Position numbers and translations under genes: made by a program. This document shows, piece by piece, positions 24,624-35,371 of a stretch of DNA of 64,000 nucleotides. This DNA is from Amphibalanus amphitrite (taxonomy: Eukaryota; Arthropoda; Thecostraca; Balanomorpha; Balanidae), in assembly GCF_019059575.1 (NCBI RefSeq), contig NW_024881533.1, forward strand, positions 248,001 through 312,000, written 5' to 3'. The number at the start of each line of letters is the position of its first letter. Position 1 is the first letter of the stretch. The notes under the pieces were generated by a model that was not told the DNA's origin, searched no databases, and saw only the letters and a program-made list of their open reading frames with translations.

Positions 24624-25232
24624 ATGCGCGTATAGTTGCATCATATTCACATTCAGATTCACATTCAGATTCGTTCCAAATATCCATCATTTTCGACATT
24701 CAGATTCGTCCCGAATATCGATCATTTTCATCGATATTCGCGGCGCGCATGCGCACTGCGAATATCGATGACCTTGAATGCACATGCAGATTCGCTCCGA
24801 ATGTTGATCAGTTTCATCGACATTCAGATTCAGGGGGGGGGGGGTATCAATTCCCGCGGCATAGGCGGCGGAACGGGGAGGGCACTGGGAGTTGCATTCA
24901 AGTTCATCGATATTCGCAGTGCGCATGCGCGCCGCGAATATCGATGAAAATTATCGACATTTGGGGCGAATCTGAATGTGCATTCAAGGTCATCGATATT
25001 CGCAGTGCGCATGCGTGCCGCCAATCTGAATGTCGATGAAACTGATCGATATTCGGAACGAATGTGAATGTGCATTCAAGGTCATCGATATTCGCAGTGC
25101 GCATGCGCGCCGCGAATATCGATGAAAATGATCGATATTCGGGACGAATCTGAATGTCGATGAAAATGATCGATATTCAGAACGAATCTGAACGTGAATC
25201 TGAATGTGAATATGATGCAACTATACGCGCAT
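24624..25232. mobile_element. MULE-like foldback MITE with 9-bp target duplication
   Basis: 609-bp element bounded by ATGCGCGTATAGTTGCATCAT and its inverse, flanked by the 9-bp direct repeat CTGTGAAAT (24615-24623 and 25233-25241). The arms are arrays of GATTCACATTC and ATCGATATTCG(GGAC)GAATCTGAATG; GCGCATGCGC palindromes recur in the centre and a G-run lies at about 24832-24842. Long terminal repeats with a 9-bp target duplication are typical of Mutator-like elements; no transposase is present. Confidence 0.85.
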
Positions 25233-25244
25233 CTGTGAAATGGA

Positions 25245-26600
25245 AGTCTGGGAGGGTCATACTGAGATCTTTTTGAGGATGGAGATGCTAGTACTGAGCA
25301 TTGTGTTACATATGATGATGAAGATGATTAGCCAGATGCTCATTATTTAGGATCAAACTGAGATCCACAAATATATTGTAAGGTGTTTGAAAACAAAACA
25401 TCTGCAGGGCAGTGGAGTCAGAGTGGAAACACAGCCCCACCTCACCATCTAACCCCAATTCAAATTCCTAAACTGAAACTGAAACTGAAACGCAAATAAA
25501 ATAGGGTACACCTCACATGCTAGGCATAGAGCAAGACAAACATATTTCCTTGCCTCTATTTCAGTTACGACCTAAATAACGATCTATTCACTGCCTGTGG
25601 ATAGAAATGTCTCATATGGTTACCAGCTACGACCGCCGGGGATCAACCATTTGATGTGAGCTCACGTGAATGCAAGGCCTTATCCTGTGTGAATCTTGGT
25701 GTGAATGGTCAAAATTGGACGCCGGTGAAAACAGGGCGCCGGAGGGCATATTAGTCACGTGACATTTGGAACTTCTCCCGCTCCAAGGGCCTTCTATATG
25801 CCAAACGTCACGTGTAAATTTCACGAACCTTGATCAAATCGCCCCAGGCGCCCTGTTTTCACCGTCGTCCTCAAAATTTTCGTCAAAATGTTGGGGGAAT
25901 GTGGTTTTGGTTGTTATTATGGGAAAACAATATGGTAGTAATTCTTATTCTAGGATGACCATACCGGTTAGCGTTGCCTAGCAACTCGATTAGTATCAAG
26001 TCTAGCAGCCTGTAAAAAGCTCTCAATTGATTTGCTCTGGGATTGCGATCAGTGAGATTGTTTGTCAGTAGAGCGCCAAAGAACGGGCTACACTTCGTGA
26101 GGGAAAAGTAAGGCATTTCCTTCATAAGGTGAAAAAGGTATTTATTATTTCTAACTCTTTTTTCATAAATAAAGTCATTTTATAGGGGATTAATCTCTTC
26201 AGACAAGACTGCTGAGTCCTTTTGTTTGAACTTAAAATACCTTATATCATAAAAATGCTCCAACATATTTTATTCTCGCCAAATTTTGCTCTTCTTTGAA
26301 GAATTACCTTTTTTGCAGAGGCAAAATCCTGCCTTTCTGCTCCCTGTTTACGACTTTGACTGTCACGGCCAGGGGGCTGTCATCCCGAGCTTTCCTATGT
26401 GCCGGGCGCCCGACTGTTTAACATTTTTCGTGACGTCACCGGGGCGTACACTTGTCAGCTGGCCTTCCCCGCAAGTTTGGCCCTGAATACGATTTTGAGG
26501 GTCACGGTTGTAAACAAGTTCCTTTCCGGAAACGTTCCGGAAACGCTGGAAACGTTGTGATCCTTTTACTTTCCGGAAATTGCTTCATTACTACTTTGCG
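25245..26600. other. No recognisable gene outside the MITE
   Basis: AT-rich sequence around the 154-bp MITE. Short open frames only; no gene, tRNA or known repeat was recognised. Confidence 0.4.
25717..25870. mobile_element. 154-bp MITE, copy 1 (8-bp target duplication)
   Basis: Terminal inverted repeats GGACGCCGGTGAAAACAGGG / GGCGCCCTGTTTTCACCGTCGTCC, flanked by direct repeats TCAAAATT (25709-25716 and 25871-25878). It is nearly identical to the copy at 29050-29203. It contains two CACGTGA motifs. An 8-bp duplication fits hAT or P superfamilies, but the termini do not identify one. Confidence 0.9.
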
Positions 26601-26615
26601 TCTAAAATCACTTAA

Positions 26616-27172
26616 ACCCTCGCCGGCACAGGGAGTTGAGTTGATGCAATCCCCCTAAGGTTTTTCGCGAATAACTCGCGTAAAAAGCGGCTGATCGTGA
26701 CGAAACTTTCAGTACCTTCGCATTGATCAATTGTACACCTACCCTGAAAATTTCATGACCCTGACCCAAATGACCTTTGACCTGTGACCTACTTTCCGAG
26801 ACCATGTTTGGCCGGAATCGCGATTCGGCGTATGTCGGCTCGCATTAGCCGCGCGTTTGCAAGCTTTTCGTGGTTTCAAATGTTCAAACATGTGATTTGA
26901 TGTTGCTCTTATGCATTAGGGTGGATGTCAAGGTCACCAAGGTCAGGTCAGGTCATTGACCTTTGGTGACCTCGGTTCACTTTTTCAAGTTTTACATGTT
27001 TCTAGGCTAATTTTTGGAGCTGATTTCGAATTTAGTAACCATTTGAACATTTACGAAGTAGTTTTGGTGCCTTCGTAACATGTTACGAAGCTGTCAGAGG
27101 CGCGAGGGGGGGGGGGGGTCGTACCAGCCCCCCTGCCGTCGAATGACGCAAAATGGCCTGTGCCGGCGAGGG
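26616..27172. mobile_element. TTAA-flanked AGGTCA-rich element (copy 2)
   Basis: 557-bp element with ends ACCCTCGCCGGCACAGG / CCTGTGCCGGCGAGGG and flanking TTAA (26612-26615 and 27173-27176). It carries AGGTCA/TGACCT hexamers around 26755-26970 and a G-run before the right end. It is the same terminal style as copies at 22644, 32740 and 62062 but with different internal sequence. Confidence 0.82.
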
Positions 27173-27229
27173 TTAAGCAAAGGCTACTTAACGCTTTCCT
27201 AATTGTAAAGTGTTGCATTGTCTGCATGG

Positions 27230-28110
27230 TGAGGAGAACGCTTACCGCTCAGAAGGGCGGTGTGTTGTGAGGAGGGCGCCGACAGGTCAGGAGGGCGATG
27301 TACGATGAACGGCGACGCTGACTGGTCGGCAGGGCGATGCATGGTGATGAGGGCGCTATGCGTTGCAAAAGGCGCAGGCTGGTCAGGAGGGCGCTGAACG
27401 CGAAGATGTCGCCGACAGGCGTGAGGCGAGGGCGCTGACAGGTCAGGATGGCACTGCACGGTGATAAGAGCTGCGACAGATCTGGAGAACGCTGTCCGTG
27501 AAGAGGGCGCCGACAAGGCAGCAGGGCGCTGTATGGTGGGGAGAGCGCCGACAGGTCAGGAGGGCGCCCATGGTGAGGAGGATGCTGTACGATGAGAAGG
27601 GCACTATACGAGTGAAGAGGGCGCTGACAGGTCAGGAGGACACTGTATAAAGAGGAGGGCGCGGACAAGGTGAGGAAGGCAATGTACGGTCAGGAGGGCG
27701 CCGACAGGTCAGAAGGGCCGTCTACGGTGAAAAGGACACCGACTTGTCAGGAGGGCGCTGAACGTAGCAGGAGCCGGTCTGGAGGGCTTTGTATGGTTAG
27801 GAGGCCGCTATACAGTGAGGACTGCGACAGGTCAGGAGGGCACTGTACGGTGAAGAGGGCGCTATAATACGATAGGCGCTGCCAGGTCAGGAGGGCGCTG
27901 ACAAGTGTGGAGGGCGAGACAGATCAGGAGGATGCTGTGTGATAATGTCCATGAGGGCGCTAACTGGTCTGCCCGGAGGGCGCCGAATGTGAAGAGGGTG
28001 CCGACAGGCCAGGAGAGCGCTGAAGGGCGAGAAGGGTGCCGACAGATCAGAAGCGCGCCGAGCAGACAGAAGGGCGCTGAAGGTGAGCCGAGGGCGCTAG
28101 ATGGTCAGGT
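27230..28110. repeat. GACAGGTCAGGAGGGCGC minisatellite
   Basis: About 880 bp of degenerate tandem units of roughly 15-35 bp built on GACAGGTCAGGAGGGCGCTG and variants (TGTACGGTGAAGAGGGCG). No coding role; the open frames on both strands follow the repeat. 28111-29040 has no gene that I recognise. Confidence 0.85.
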
Positions 28111-29049
28111 GATTGGGAGTGGATATCCGGCATTTCAGGATTGTGGGTGCATCTTCACCCACAAAGAGATATAAAATTGTAAATCTGGGCGCCAGTACCG
28201 CATGATGACGTCGCAATGGCTTACCGTCGAGGGCGACTAGAGTGCTGGACACTGAAAAGGCGCCATCGGCGCACAGAATGATCGTGGAAGGCGCTGCATC
28301 CAGGGCGCCTTCGGCGCCTGGATGGCGTCTTTCCAGAGGGCGCCTGCTAGATTTGGGAGGGGCTAAAGCCCTAGTGTGCCCCTCCCCCTTGGCTGCGCCC
28401 CTGAGTCCTTTGTCTAGCGATTTTCGAAGCATGTATCGCGTCCGTAGGGGCCTTGGGAGCTGCCGGTGACCACAGGGGCCTTATAAGGACCCTGATGACT
28501 CGGGAGGGTACCCGTAGGCCGTATACGGCTTACGGGTCCCGAGTCATGTGGGCCATATCACCACAGGGCACCGCATCTTTTTCGAGATAAATGACCGTTC
28601 TTAAGCGTGTCGCATTTTCCTGAGCATGATCTGGCGTTTACAGCCTGACGGCCCCTCTCCTGTCCGGCTGACAGCTTACTGACAAGCCACCTGGCGATCG
28701 CCAACTCAACCCTAATTACGACGTTGTCCGATAGGTGGCGGGTCATACAATCCCAGTCAGGACAAGGGATTCTCATTATTATTTTGCTATCATATTTTCC
28801 CCCCTTTTAAAGTCATTTAAAAGCGCTATTGCACAAGTAATTTTTCGATTAGCAGCGATTCCAGCGGCCGCATCAGGGTCCGGATGGAGCCAGGGAGCGT
28901 ATGCTCCGGTGACGTCACCGTAGTGTTGCAGATTTGTAACATTAGCGAGCCCGGACGATCTTACCTAACTTATACGGCCTTGGTCACGGCCAAGTCACGG
29001 CCTTGGTGTGTTGCAGTTGTGGCACAATATACAGTCATAATAAAAATAT

Positions 29050-29203
29050 GGACGCCGGTGAAAACAGGGCGCCGGAGGGCATATTAGTCACGTGACATTT
29101 GGAACTTCTCCCGCTCTATAGGCCTTCTATATGCCAAACGTCACGTGTAAATTTAACGAACCTTGATCAAATCGCCCCAGGCGCCCTGTTTTCACCGTCG
29201 TCC
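29050..29203. mobile_element. 154-bp MITE, copy 2 (8-bp target duplication)
   Basis: Second copy of the 25717 MITE, same length and orientation, differing at only a few positions, flanked by AAAAATAT at 29042-29049 and 29204-29211. Low divergence indicates recent activity. Confidence 0.92.
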
Positions 29204-29277
29204 AAAAATATTGTATCCTATTGTGAGTTGTAAGGACTGCTGTGTGCCACACAAAGTATATTGTATATAGTTAAAAC

Positions 29278-29566
29278 CAGGGCTGCGGAGTCGATGGATT
29301 TTCGGCGACTCCGACTCCGACTCCGACTCCGGCTTTCAAAAACCAGCTCCGACTCCGACTCCGGGCAGAATTGTCGACTCCGACCGACTCCAACTCCCGA
29401 CTCCGACTCCGCAGACCTAGCAGGGCTGCGGAGTCGACAGATTTTCGGTGACTCCGACTCCGACTCCGGCTCGGGTTTCTAAAATCGACTCCGACTCCGA
29501 CTCCGACTCCGGTCACAACTGTCGACTCCGACCGACTCCGACTCCGACTCCGACTCCGCAGCCCTG
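29278..29566. mobile_element. hAT-like MITE filled with GACTCC repeats
   Basis: 289-bp element with ends CAGGGCTGCGGAGTC / GACTCCGCAGCCCTG and an exact 8-bp target duplication GTTAAAAC (29270-29277 and 29567-29574). CAGGG termini with an 8-bp duplication are characteristic of hAT transposons. The interior is almost entirely CTCCGA/GACTCC hexamer repeats, with an internal second start CAGGGCTGCGGAGTCGA near 29423. Confidence 0.9.
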
Positions 29567-29935
29567 GTTAAAACCTCATATTAGTATACGCTCCTGCCAT
29601 AAGCGAATTCAGCTCAGAGAAAAATTCTTCCAAGGTCAAACTAGAATTTAAATTGAAACAATGATGCTGATGCAAAAACTAGGTAAGTTAATTATTTCAC
29701 TACTTGTCTTGTAGTCTAGTATGTGTTGTTGAGTGTCAGGTAATTGATTTGTTATTATTACAATGGGGTTCCGATTATGTTTTGTGGCCTGTGGGAAGTT
29801 GGGACCAGTAAATGCCAAGATAAAGTCTTAATTCAAGGATAATTTTTCACAATATTACATTATTTGGCATCCTGAATCTAAAAATGCTACTTACATGTCT
29901 CGAAAATAAAAATAACATAATTAAACCTGACCTAA

Positions 29936-30835
29936 CCTTATCGGTATTAGTATATATTAGGTCCGAATGGACAATTGTGACGCTGTTGATACAAATATGT
30001 AACAGCAAAAAATTTAGGTTTTAGGTTAGGTTAGGTTGTAGGTTTGTAGGTTTTAGGTTTTAGGTTGTAGGTTTGTAGGTTAGGTTAGGTTAGGTTGTAG
30101 GTTTGTAGGTTGTAGGTTGGTAGGTTGTAGGTAAATAGGTAAGGTTAGGTCAGGTTTGATTATGTTTTTTCTTTTATTTCCAAGACACATAAGTATCATT
30201 TTTGGATTCAGAGTGCTGTTCACGGGCACCTGCGGTAGCTGCGGTAGCTGCGGCTCGGCGGTCAGCCGGGTAATGACGTCACAGAAAGTGGGGATGGGGC
30301 AGGTGGTGTGACGTCATACGGCTGCGGTCGGCTTCGGTCGCCTGCGTCTCCTGCGGTCGAAACGATCCGACCGCAGCGGCCGCAGGAACCATTTGTCATA
30401 CAAAGTGGCGCGGCAGTTGCGCATTCGTGTTACTTGGGCGCAAAATTGACACAGCCGCCGCAGACGAACGCGTGATGACGTATACACAAGTGGGCGGGAC
30501 TTTCAGCCTGCGATCTACCGCAGCTACCGCAGTCACCGCAGGTGCCCGTGAACAGCACTCAGGATGTCAAATAATGTAAGAATATGAAAACTTTATCTTT
30601 TAACAGTCACTCGGACTCAATGTATACTTTTACCACCTTATCTACCTACTTACCTACAACCTACCAACCTACAACCTGCAAACCTACAACCTAACAACCG
30701 TCAACCTACCAACCTAAAACCTACTAACCTACAAACTAACCTAATTACAACCTAAAATTTCCGCTGTTTCGTGTTCATATCAACAGCGCCTCAATTGTAG
30801 ATCGGACCTTATCTTGACAAATACCGTTGGGACCT
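29936..30835. mobile_element. Palindromic element with TTAGG-like arms
   Basis: The outer arms are inverted repeats (AGGTCCGAATGGACAATTG...GCTGTTGATA on the left; its inverse around 30770-30825 on the right). Inside each arm is a degenerate run of GGTTAGGTTAGGTTGTAGG (30010-30160) or its complement CCTACAACCTACCAACC (30640-30755), resembling the arthropod TTAGG telomere repeat. A separate 348-bp MITE (30212-30559) lies at the centre. Confidence 0.7.
30212..30559. mobile_element. 348-bp MITE, GTGCTGTTCACGGGC termini
   Basis: Terminal inverted repeats of about 40 bp (AGTGCTGTTCACGGGCACC... / ...GGTGCCCGTGAACAGCACT) followed by CTGCGGTAGCTGCGG. The general plan (CTGTTCA termini, GCGGTCGCTGCGG subterminal repeats, GTGACGTCAT inside) matches the GGGCCCTGTTCATGAACCC elements at 47.0-56.8 kb, so they are probably distant relatives. 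Confidence 0.85.
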
Positions 30836-31499
30836 GTCTGCTGTTGTCTCTGGTTGACTTGGTATGGACCTGGTCATGGTGTCTCTGATACATATTTTTA
30901 ATTTAAAGGGACCCTCCCACCTTAACATTAGTTTTGAGTTGAGATAGCCAAGTTTGCGGCCAGGCTCAGAAACCACCATTTATCCTGGTCGCAACCCCCG
31001 CAGCTTTATGGTGTTCAAGAAATTTCTTCCCTTTACTTGCAGGGTGGGACCAGCGTGGTCCCTATCTCTTAACCATTACGGGAATCTGATGACATCATCA
31101 GGCTTTCGAACGTCCGTTAAATGTTTGACTAAAACGTTTTGTAGCACGCGGTGGTATATGCTGCGTTGCGCGCAACAAATGCCGCACTTTTAAATAAAGT
31201 CGCTAGGAACAGCGGAGATCCCAAAAAGTAAACAAAAGTAAAAGTCTAATATCTTGAAAACCGGTGAATATTTTTCGGTGAAATTTGGTAGATATTCGTT
31301 TTCGCTCTTTCTGAACCGAGCGACATCACTTTCATGCCAATTCATAAACTTTTTTGAAGGTGGGAGGGTCCCTTTAATGCTATTGCTATGGGTATTTGCT
31401 TATTTTTCAAGATACTCTTATTTTTCAAGATACTCAGCTGCATTGTTTTAACCTGCATCTGGTAGGGCTATTGGTGGACACTGCCACCTGTTGCCAGAC

Positions 31500-31790
31500 T
31501 GGAAAAAATACACGTTATGCTGAATATGTCTGGCGTAGCGACGGGATTGCACCAAAAATTTCAGCCCACTTCCGGCGTAACTTCGCATGCGCCGAATTCA
31601 GCGCATGGTGTGGGACAAATTTTTCGGCGCAGGGCGGTCACATATTTTTTTGGCGAAAGACGGTCAGCGAATATATCCGGTACGCTGGTCAATCTAGCAG
31701 CAGATTCGCCCCGCGGGCGGCTCTGGAGAGGTTTCGGGACAAGACGTACCCACCCCGGTCGTCACGTGCTCGAACTGGTGAGCCGCCCTG
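31500..31790. repeat. Dispersed repeat shared with 55460-55735
   Basis: Starts CCAGACTGGAAAAAATACACG and runs through GTCAATCTAGCAGCAGATTCGCCCCGCGGGCG. A diverged copy lies in reverse complement at about 55460-55735 (GTCTGCTGCTAGATTGACC...TTATCCAGTCTGG). No coding potential is conserved between the two. 30836-31500 shows no gene. Confidence 0.7.
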
Positions 31791-31867
31791 AGTCTACTCA
31801 GTGGAGGAGCGGCCAGTGCCACCCAGGTAAGGCCTCAACCCTCGGCGTGGAGATAGGTATGGAAGAC

Positions 31868-32113
31868 CTTGTTGAACATCGCCAAGCGTCGTTAAGCAAT
31901 ACTGCAGTGGGTTCCTGCCCACTGCGGTATCAAGGGGGAATGAGAGCGCGGACGACCTGGCGAAACTGGCGGCCGGCCTGCCCTCAAACCCTTGTTGAAC
32001 ATCGCCGAGCGTCGTTAAGCAATACTGCAGTGGGTTCCTGCCCACTGCGGTATCAAGGGGGAATGAGAGCGCGGACGACCTGGCGAAACTGGCGGCCGGC
32101 CTGCCCTCAAACG
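31868..32113 (+). repeat. 123-bp tandem duplication
   Basis: Two almost identical 123-bp units (CTTGTTGAACATCGCC...GCCCTCAAAC). The length is divisible by 3, so the open frame here repeats a 41-residue block. It lies just upstream of a LINE C-terminal remnant. The GTTAAGCAATACTG phrase superficially resembles 5S rRNA but the rest does not. Confidence 0.85.
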
Positions 32114-32126
32114 CCCGCTCGCTGAT

Positions 32127-32293
32127 CAGGGCGGTGTTTCACGGGACGCTGCTACCACGCTGCTATTAAGTTGCGCGAGCTGACGTCACACTTGTGGTAG
32201 TGTTGGAGCATTGGGCCTGTTGATGTTTCCATGGAAACCCAATTTGACACGTGTAAAAGCAGCGTGCTGCTATCACCGGTGAAACAGGGCCCA
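32127..32293. mobile_element. Small TTTCAC-terminal MITE
   Basis: Imperfect inverted ends TGTTTCACGGG...GCTACCACGCTGCT / AGCAGCGTGCTGCTATCACCGGTGAAACAGGGCC, flanked by the direct repeat CAGGGCGG on both sides (candidate 8-bp target duplication). About 167 bp, noncoding. Confidence 0.6.
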
Positions 32294-32329
32294 GGGCGGT
32301 TCATTGTCTCGCATCAATGGCACAACAAC

Positions 32330-32640
32330 TGGTCCATGTCACTATTCAAGCCACTCCTTGGGAGCACGCGGCCGCTCCCTATCCCTGGAGAGGACCGATA
32401 GGCCGGCGTTTCGGTGCACCAAATGAGGGCGGGCCACTGGGGTCCCTCGCTCCAGTACGTGCACCGAATCGGCTGTCTCCACTCATCAGTGTACCTGAGC
32501 AGTGAGCAGTGCCCAGACAAGCGGTGCCCAGCGGCGCTCTACACCGTGAGCGGAGAAGAGGCGGACGTGCCGGAGCACGTGCTGCTCCGCTGCCCGGCCC
32601 TCGCTGGCTCCCGCCAGCCTGGAACACACTGCTTTGCCGA
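32330..32640 (+). pseudogene. LINE ORF2 C-terminal remnant (zinc-knuckle region)
   Basis: Translation in two frames gives pieces like RAGHWGPSLQYVHRIG and EEADVPEHVLLRCPAL, the pattern of the C-terminal Cys/His region of jockey/I/R1-type non-LTR retrotransposons (LRTGH...RIG...CP..C...E..EH.LL.CP). The reading frame shifts, and no reverse transcriptase is attached, so this is a dead fragment. Confidence 0.6.
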
Positions 32641-32739
32641 TTTTTGTGGCCCCGGAACTTACGGCTTCGGCTTTGTTTCACGGCATGAAGCTAGGGTGCG
32701 CTAAGAGTATTGAGGTATTGGGTTTCCAAATAAAAAACT

Positions 32740-33304
32740 TATTCAGCTGCATCGAATCAATACCTATTTTATGCAAAACTATCAACTTTGAAATTTGACC
32801 TTTTTTGACCTTTTTTGACCTGACCTCCACCAGAAAGTGACCCAAACCGTACCTCATGGTCTTATAACCAACACCATCGAGTTGGAAATGAAAAATTGGC
32901 CATAAAACATGCATCGCACAACCCAAGTAAAGTTGGGTTCATGTGCTGACCCTTGGTGACCTGACCTGTGACCTGGCCTGGTATTATCAGTGACCTTTAA
33001 TAGCAACATATGTACTAGGCAACTGACGCCCTATCGCTGATTCTCGACAAAATGCGTTTTACTCGGTGATAGCGCATTCCCTAAAAGACCTGTGAACGGT
33101 GAAACATTTTATCTTTGACCTGACCTGTGACGTCATCGGTGACCCCGAGGTCAATAAAATTTGGTGTCACTTGACAAATTTGACAGGGCTATCGAACGCC
33201 GTTTGAATTTTACGGATCCGTCCAATAGTTTCGGAGATACGGGGGGCAAAAGATGCCCCCCCCCACCGCGTGGAAGATGGCCGAGAGGCCCACCGCCTGC
33301 CGGG
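32740..33304 (-). mobile_element. Partial AGGTCA-rich TTAA element (copy 3, inverted)
   Basis: About 560 bp is the reverse complement of the left half of the 22644 element (CTTATTCAGCTGCATCGAATC through CGGAGATACGGGGGGC), ending at GGGTTAA (TTAA at 33305-33308). The other half is missing. It contains clusters of TGACCT hexamers. Confidence 0.85.
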
Positions 33305-33589
33305 TTAATTCAATGAATCATTTACTAAGCAGTGCTTATGGCACAAACCATGACATACAATTCAATCAGCAAAGAAGTACAATTCAAACTGGCTGTGGTA
33401 GATTCCCAAGTGACCTGACTTGGTGATGTAAGAGGCCTGAACCTTGTGTTTGTTGCTATTTTGCTAAAATTTTAATGAAATCTTAGGTTGCATTTCTAGC
33501 AAAATAACTGGTACCACGTTAATCTAAAACCTCAGTTCTTTGAATGGTTCGGAATTTTTAGCAAGAGGATCAATGCTAGGGCATAATAT

Positions 33590-33692
33590 TACAATGCTTG
33601 AGGTAAACTGTCATGACAATGCTATGATTGCTGACCAATAGAATGCTTGAGGTACTGTCATGACATTGCTATGATTGCTGACCAATGCTGTT
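33590..33692 (+). repeat. Short tandem duplication before ECH1 exon
   Basis: Two copies of AATGCTTGAGGTA(AA)CTGTCATGACA(A/T)TGCTATGATTGCTGACCAAT lie directly upstream of the first visible ECH1 exon acceptor. 33310-33590 has no recognisable feature. Confidence 0.8.
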
Positions 33693-33704
33693 CTTTTGTT
33701 GCAG

Positions 33705-33861
33705 CTCAACCTGCGCTAAGGCAGACAGTGAGAATGTCCAGTTCACTGGCTGACTATGCCCAGTACAAGACCCTGAATGTAACTCAGCCATCAGAGTATG
33801 TTGTTCACGTGGAAATGAATCGTCCAGAAAAGCTCAATGCCCTCAACAAGGAAATGTGGAA
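33705..33861 (+). CDS. ECH1: ECH1, first visible coding exon
   Basis: Delta(3,5)-delta(2,4)-dienoyl-CoA isomerase, a crotonase-fold enzyme of mitochondrial and peroxisomal beta-oxidation that shifts 3,5-dienoyl-CoA to 2,4-dienoyl-CoA. The acceptor is TTTGTTGCAG|CTC at 33704; the first in-frame ATG is 33734 (MSSSLADYAQYKTL); donor ATGTGGAA|GTAAGT. VVHVEMNRPEKLNALNKEMW is the conserved crotonase N-terminus (human HVLHVQLNRPNKRNAMNK). The frame stays open upstream of the ATG through ...QPALRQTVR, an arginine-bearing stretch that suggests a targeting peptide begun in a further upstream exon that I did not find. From this ATG the five exons join in phase to 284 aa with no stop. Confidence 0.95.
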
Positions 33862-34273
33862 GTAAGTGTTCAGTATGGTGATGCAATCAAAATGAAGATA
33901 ATTAATTAACTTTGTGAATGATGATGAGACCTTTTCAGCCTTGCAATGAAACGACTTGAAAATGACTTGAAGAACTTTTAATTACTTTACTCAGATGCTA
34001 GTTAAGTTGACAAATGTAAGCATTCTCAGCTAAGCCTGCATTCACTGGGTCTATCAGACTGATCCACCACATGCTACATAGTTATAAGCATACCCACCAC
34101 AGCAGGGCTGCAGTGCAGGGCGATGCTAAAAAGCCATGCTGTGTTCAGTAGTCAGTACCATTTTCTGGCATACGATACCCGCTCACGAGTGTTCTCTCGC
34201 GGCACCCCAGCACCCAGTCCCGGTGACAGATGTGGCCCCCAGCTGACGGCTGTGCCGCGCCGCCCTGTCGCAG

Positions 34274-34490
34274 GGACCTGGGCGTGTGCTTCCAGCAGCT
34301 GCACGAGGACCCGGCGTGCCGCGCCGTGGTGCTCAGCGGCGCCGGCCGCCTCTTCTGCGCCGGTATCGACCTGGCCGACCTGGCAGCGCTCGGCGGCCTG
34401 GCCATGGGCGACGGCGACGCCGCCAGGAAGGCGTTCCAGATGCACCCCATCATCAAACGCTTCCAGGACTGGATCACCGACCTGGAACGG
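34274..34490 (+). CDS. ECH1: ECH1 exon, oxyanion-hole region
   Basis: 217 bp, acceptor CCCTGTCGCAG|GGACCTG, donor CTGGAACGG|GTGGGT. It encodes DLGVCFQQL...CRAVVLSGAGRLFCAGIDLADL, matching human CRAVVISGAGKMFTAGIDLMDM, the loop that supplies one oxyanion-hole amide and CoA contacts. Third-position GC is very high. Confidence 0.97.
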
Positions 34491-34789
34491 GTGGGTGGTG
34501 GGCGCGGGCAGCGGGACGTCTCCCGGCAGCTCACCGGAGGGTGGCTGCTTTGTGACGACAATTATTGTTGATGCGATAACCGAGTCCGTTGGTAATGTCG
34601 CAAGAGTCCAGATGCTCATGAAATATAACTAATTATATACCACAACCATGCAGAACGCATTTTCTTTAAAAAGCATTTGTTTATTGCCATTTTGCTGTTT
34701 TTTAGTCGTTTTCGACGATGTTGAAAGGTGCCGTTCTCCTTCATATCCACTGCGTGCATTACGCTGTCTGTACCCACCGTCGTGTCCCC

Positions 34790-35360
34790 ACTCTCGCTGT
34801 ACCTCCCGCTGTACCTCCTGCTGTACCCCACGCTTTACCTCCTGGTGTACCTCCCGCTGTATGTACCTCCCGCTGTACCTCCCGCTGTACCTCCCGCGGT
34901 ACCTCCCGCTGTACCTCCCGCGGTACCTCCCGCTGTACCTCCCGCGGTACCTCCCGCGGTACCTCACGCTTTACCTCCCGCTGTACTTCACCGTACCTTT
35001 CGCTATACTTACCGCTGTATGCACCTCCCGCTGTACCTCCCGCATTACCCTGCTGTACCTCCCGCTGTACCTTACCTCATCCCCGCTGTACCACACCGTA
35101 CCTCCTGCTGTTCGTCACCGTACCTGCAGCTGTACCTCCCGCTGTACCTCCCGCGGTATCTCCCGCTGTACCTCACTGTACCTCCCGCTGTACCTCCCGC
35201 TGTACCTCACCGTACCTTCCACCGTACCTCCCGCTGTACCTTACCGCACCTCCCGCTGCACCTGACCGTACCTCCCGCTGTACCTCCCGCTGTACCTCCC
35301 GCTATACTTCCCGCTGTATGCACCTCCCGCTATACCTCCCGCTGTACCTGACCGCTCGTC
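34790..35360 (+). repeat. TACCTCCCGCTG minisatellite ending at an ECH1 acceptor
   Basis: About 570 bp of 12-bp units (CCCGCTGTACCT) with variants (CCGCGGTACCT, CACCGTACCT). The array runs to within about 12 bp of the exon acceptor (CCCGCCGGTCAG|TGCCG) and supplies its pyrimidine-rich tract. Open frames over it are repeat artefacts. Confidence 0.93.
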
Positions 35361-35371
35361 CCGCCGGTCAG

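Noticed and set aside
31868..32113. 5S rRNA-like phrase GTTAAGCAATACTG
   Set aside because: Only a short match; the rest of the 123-bp unit does not fit 5S rRNA and no box A/C arrangement is seen.
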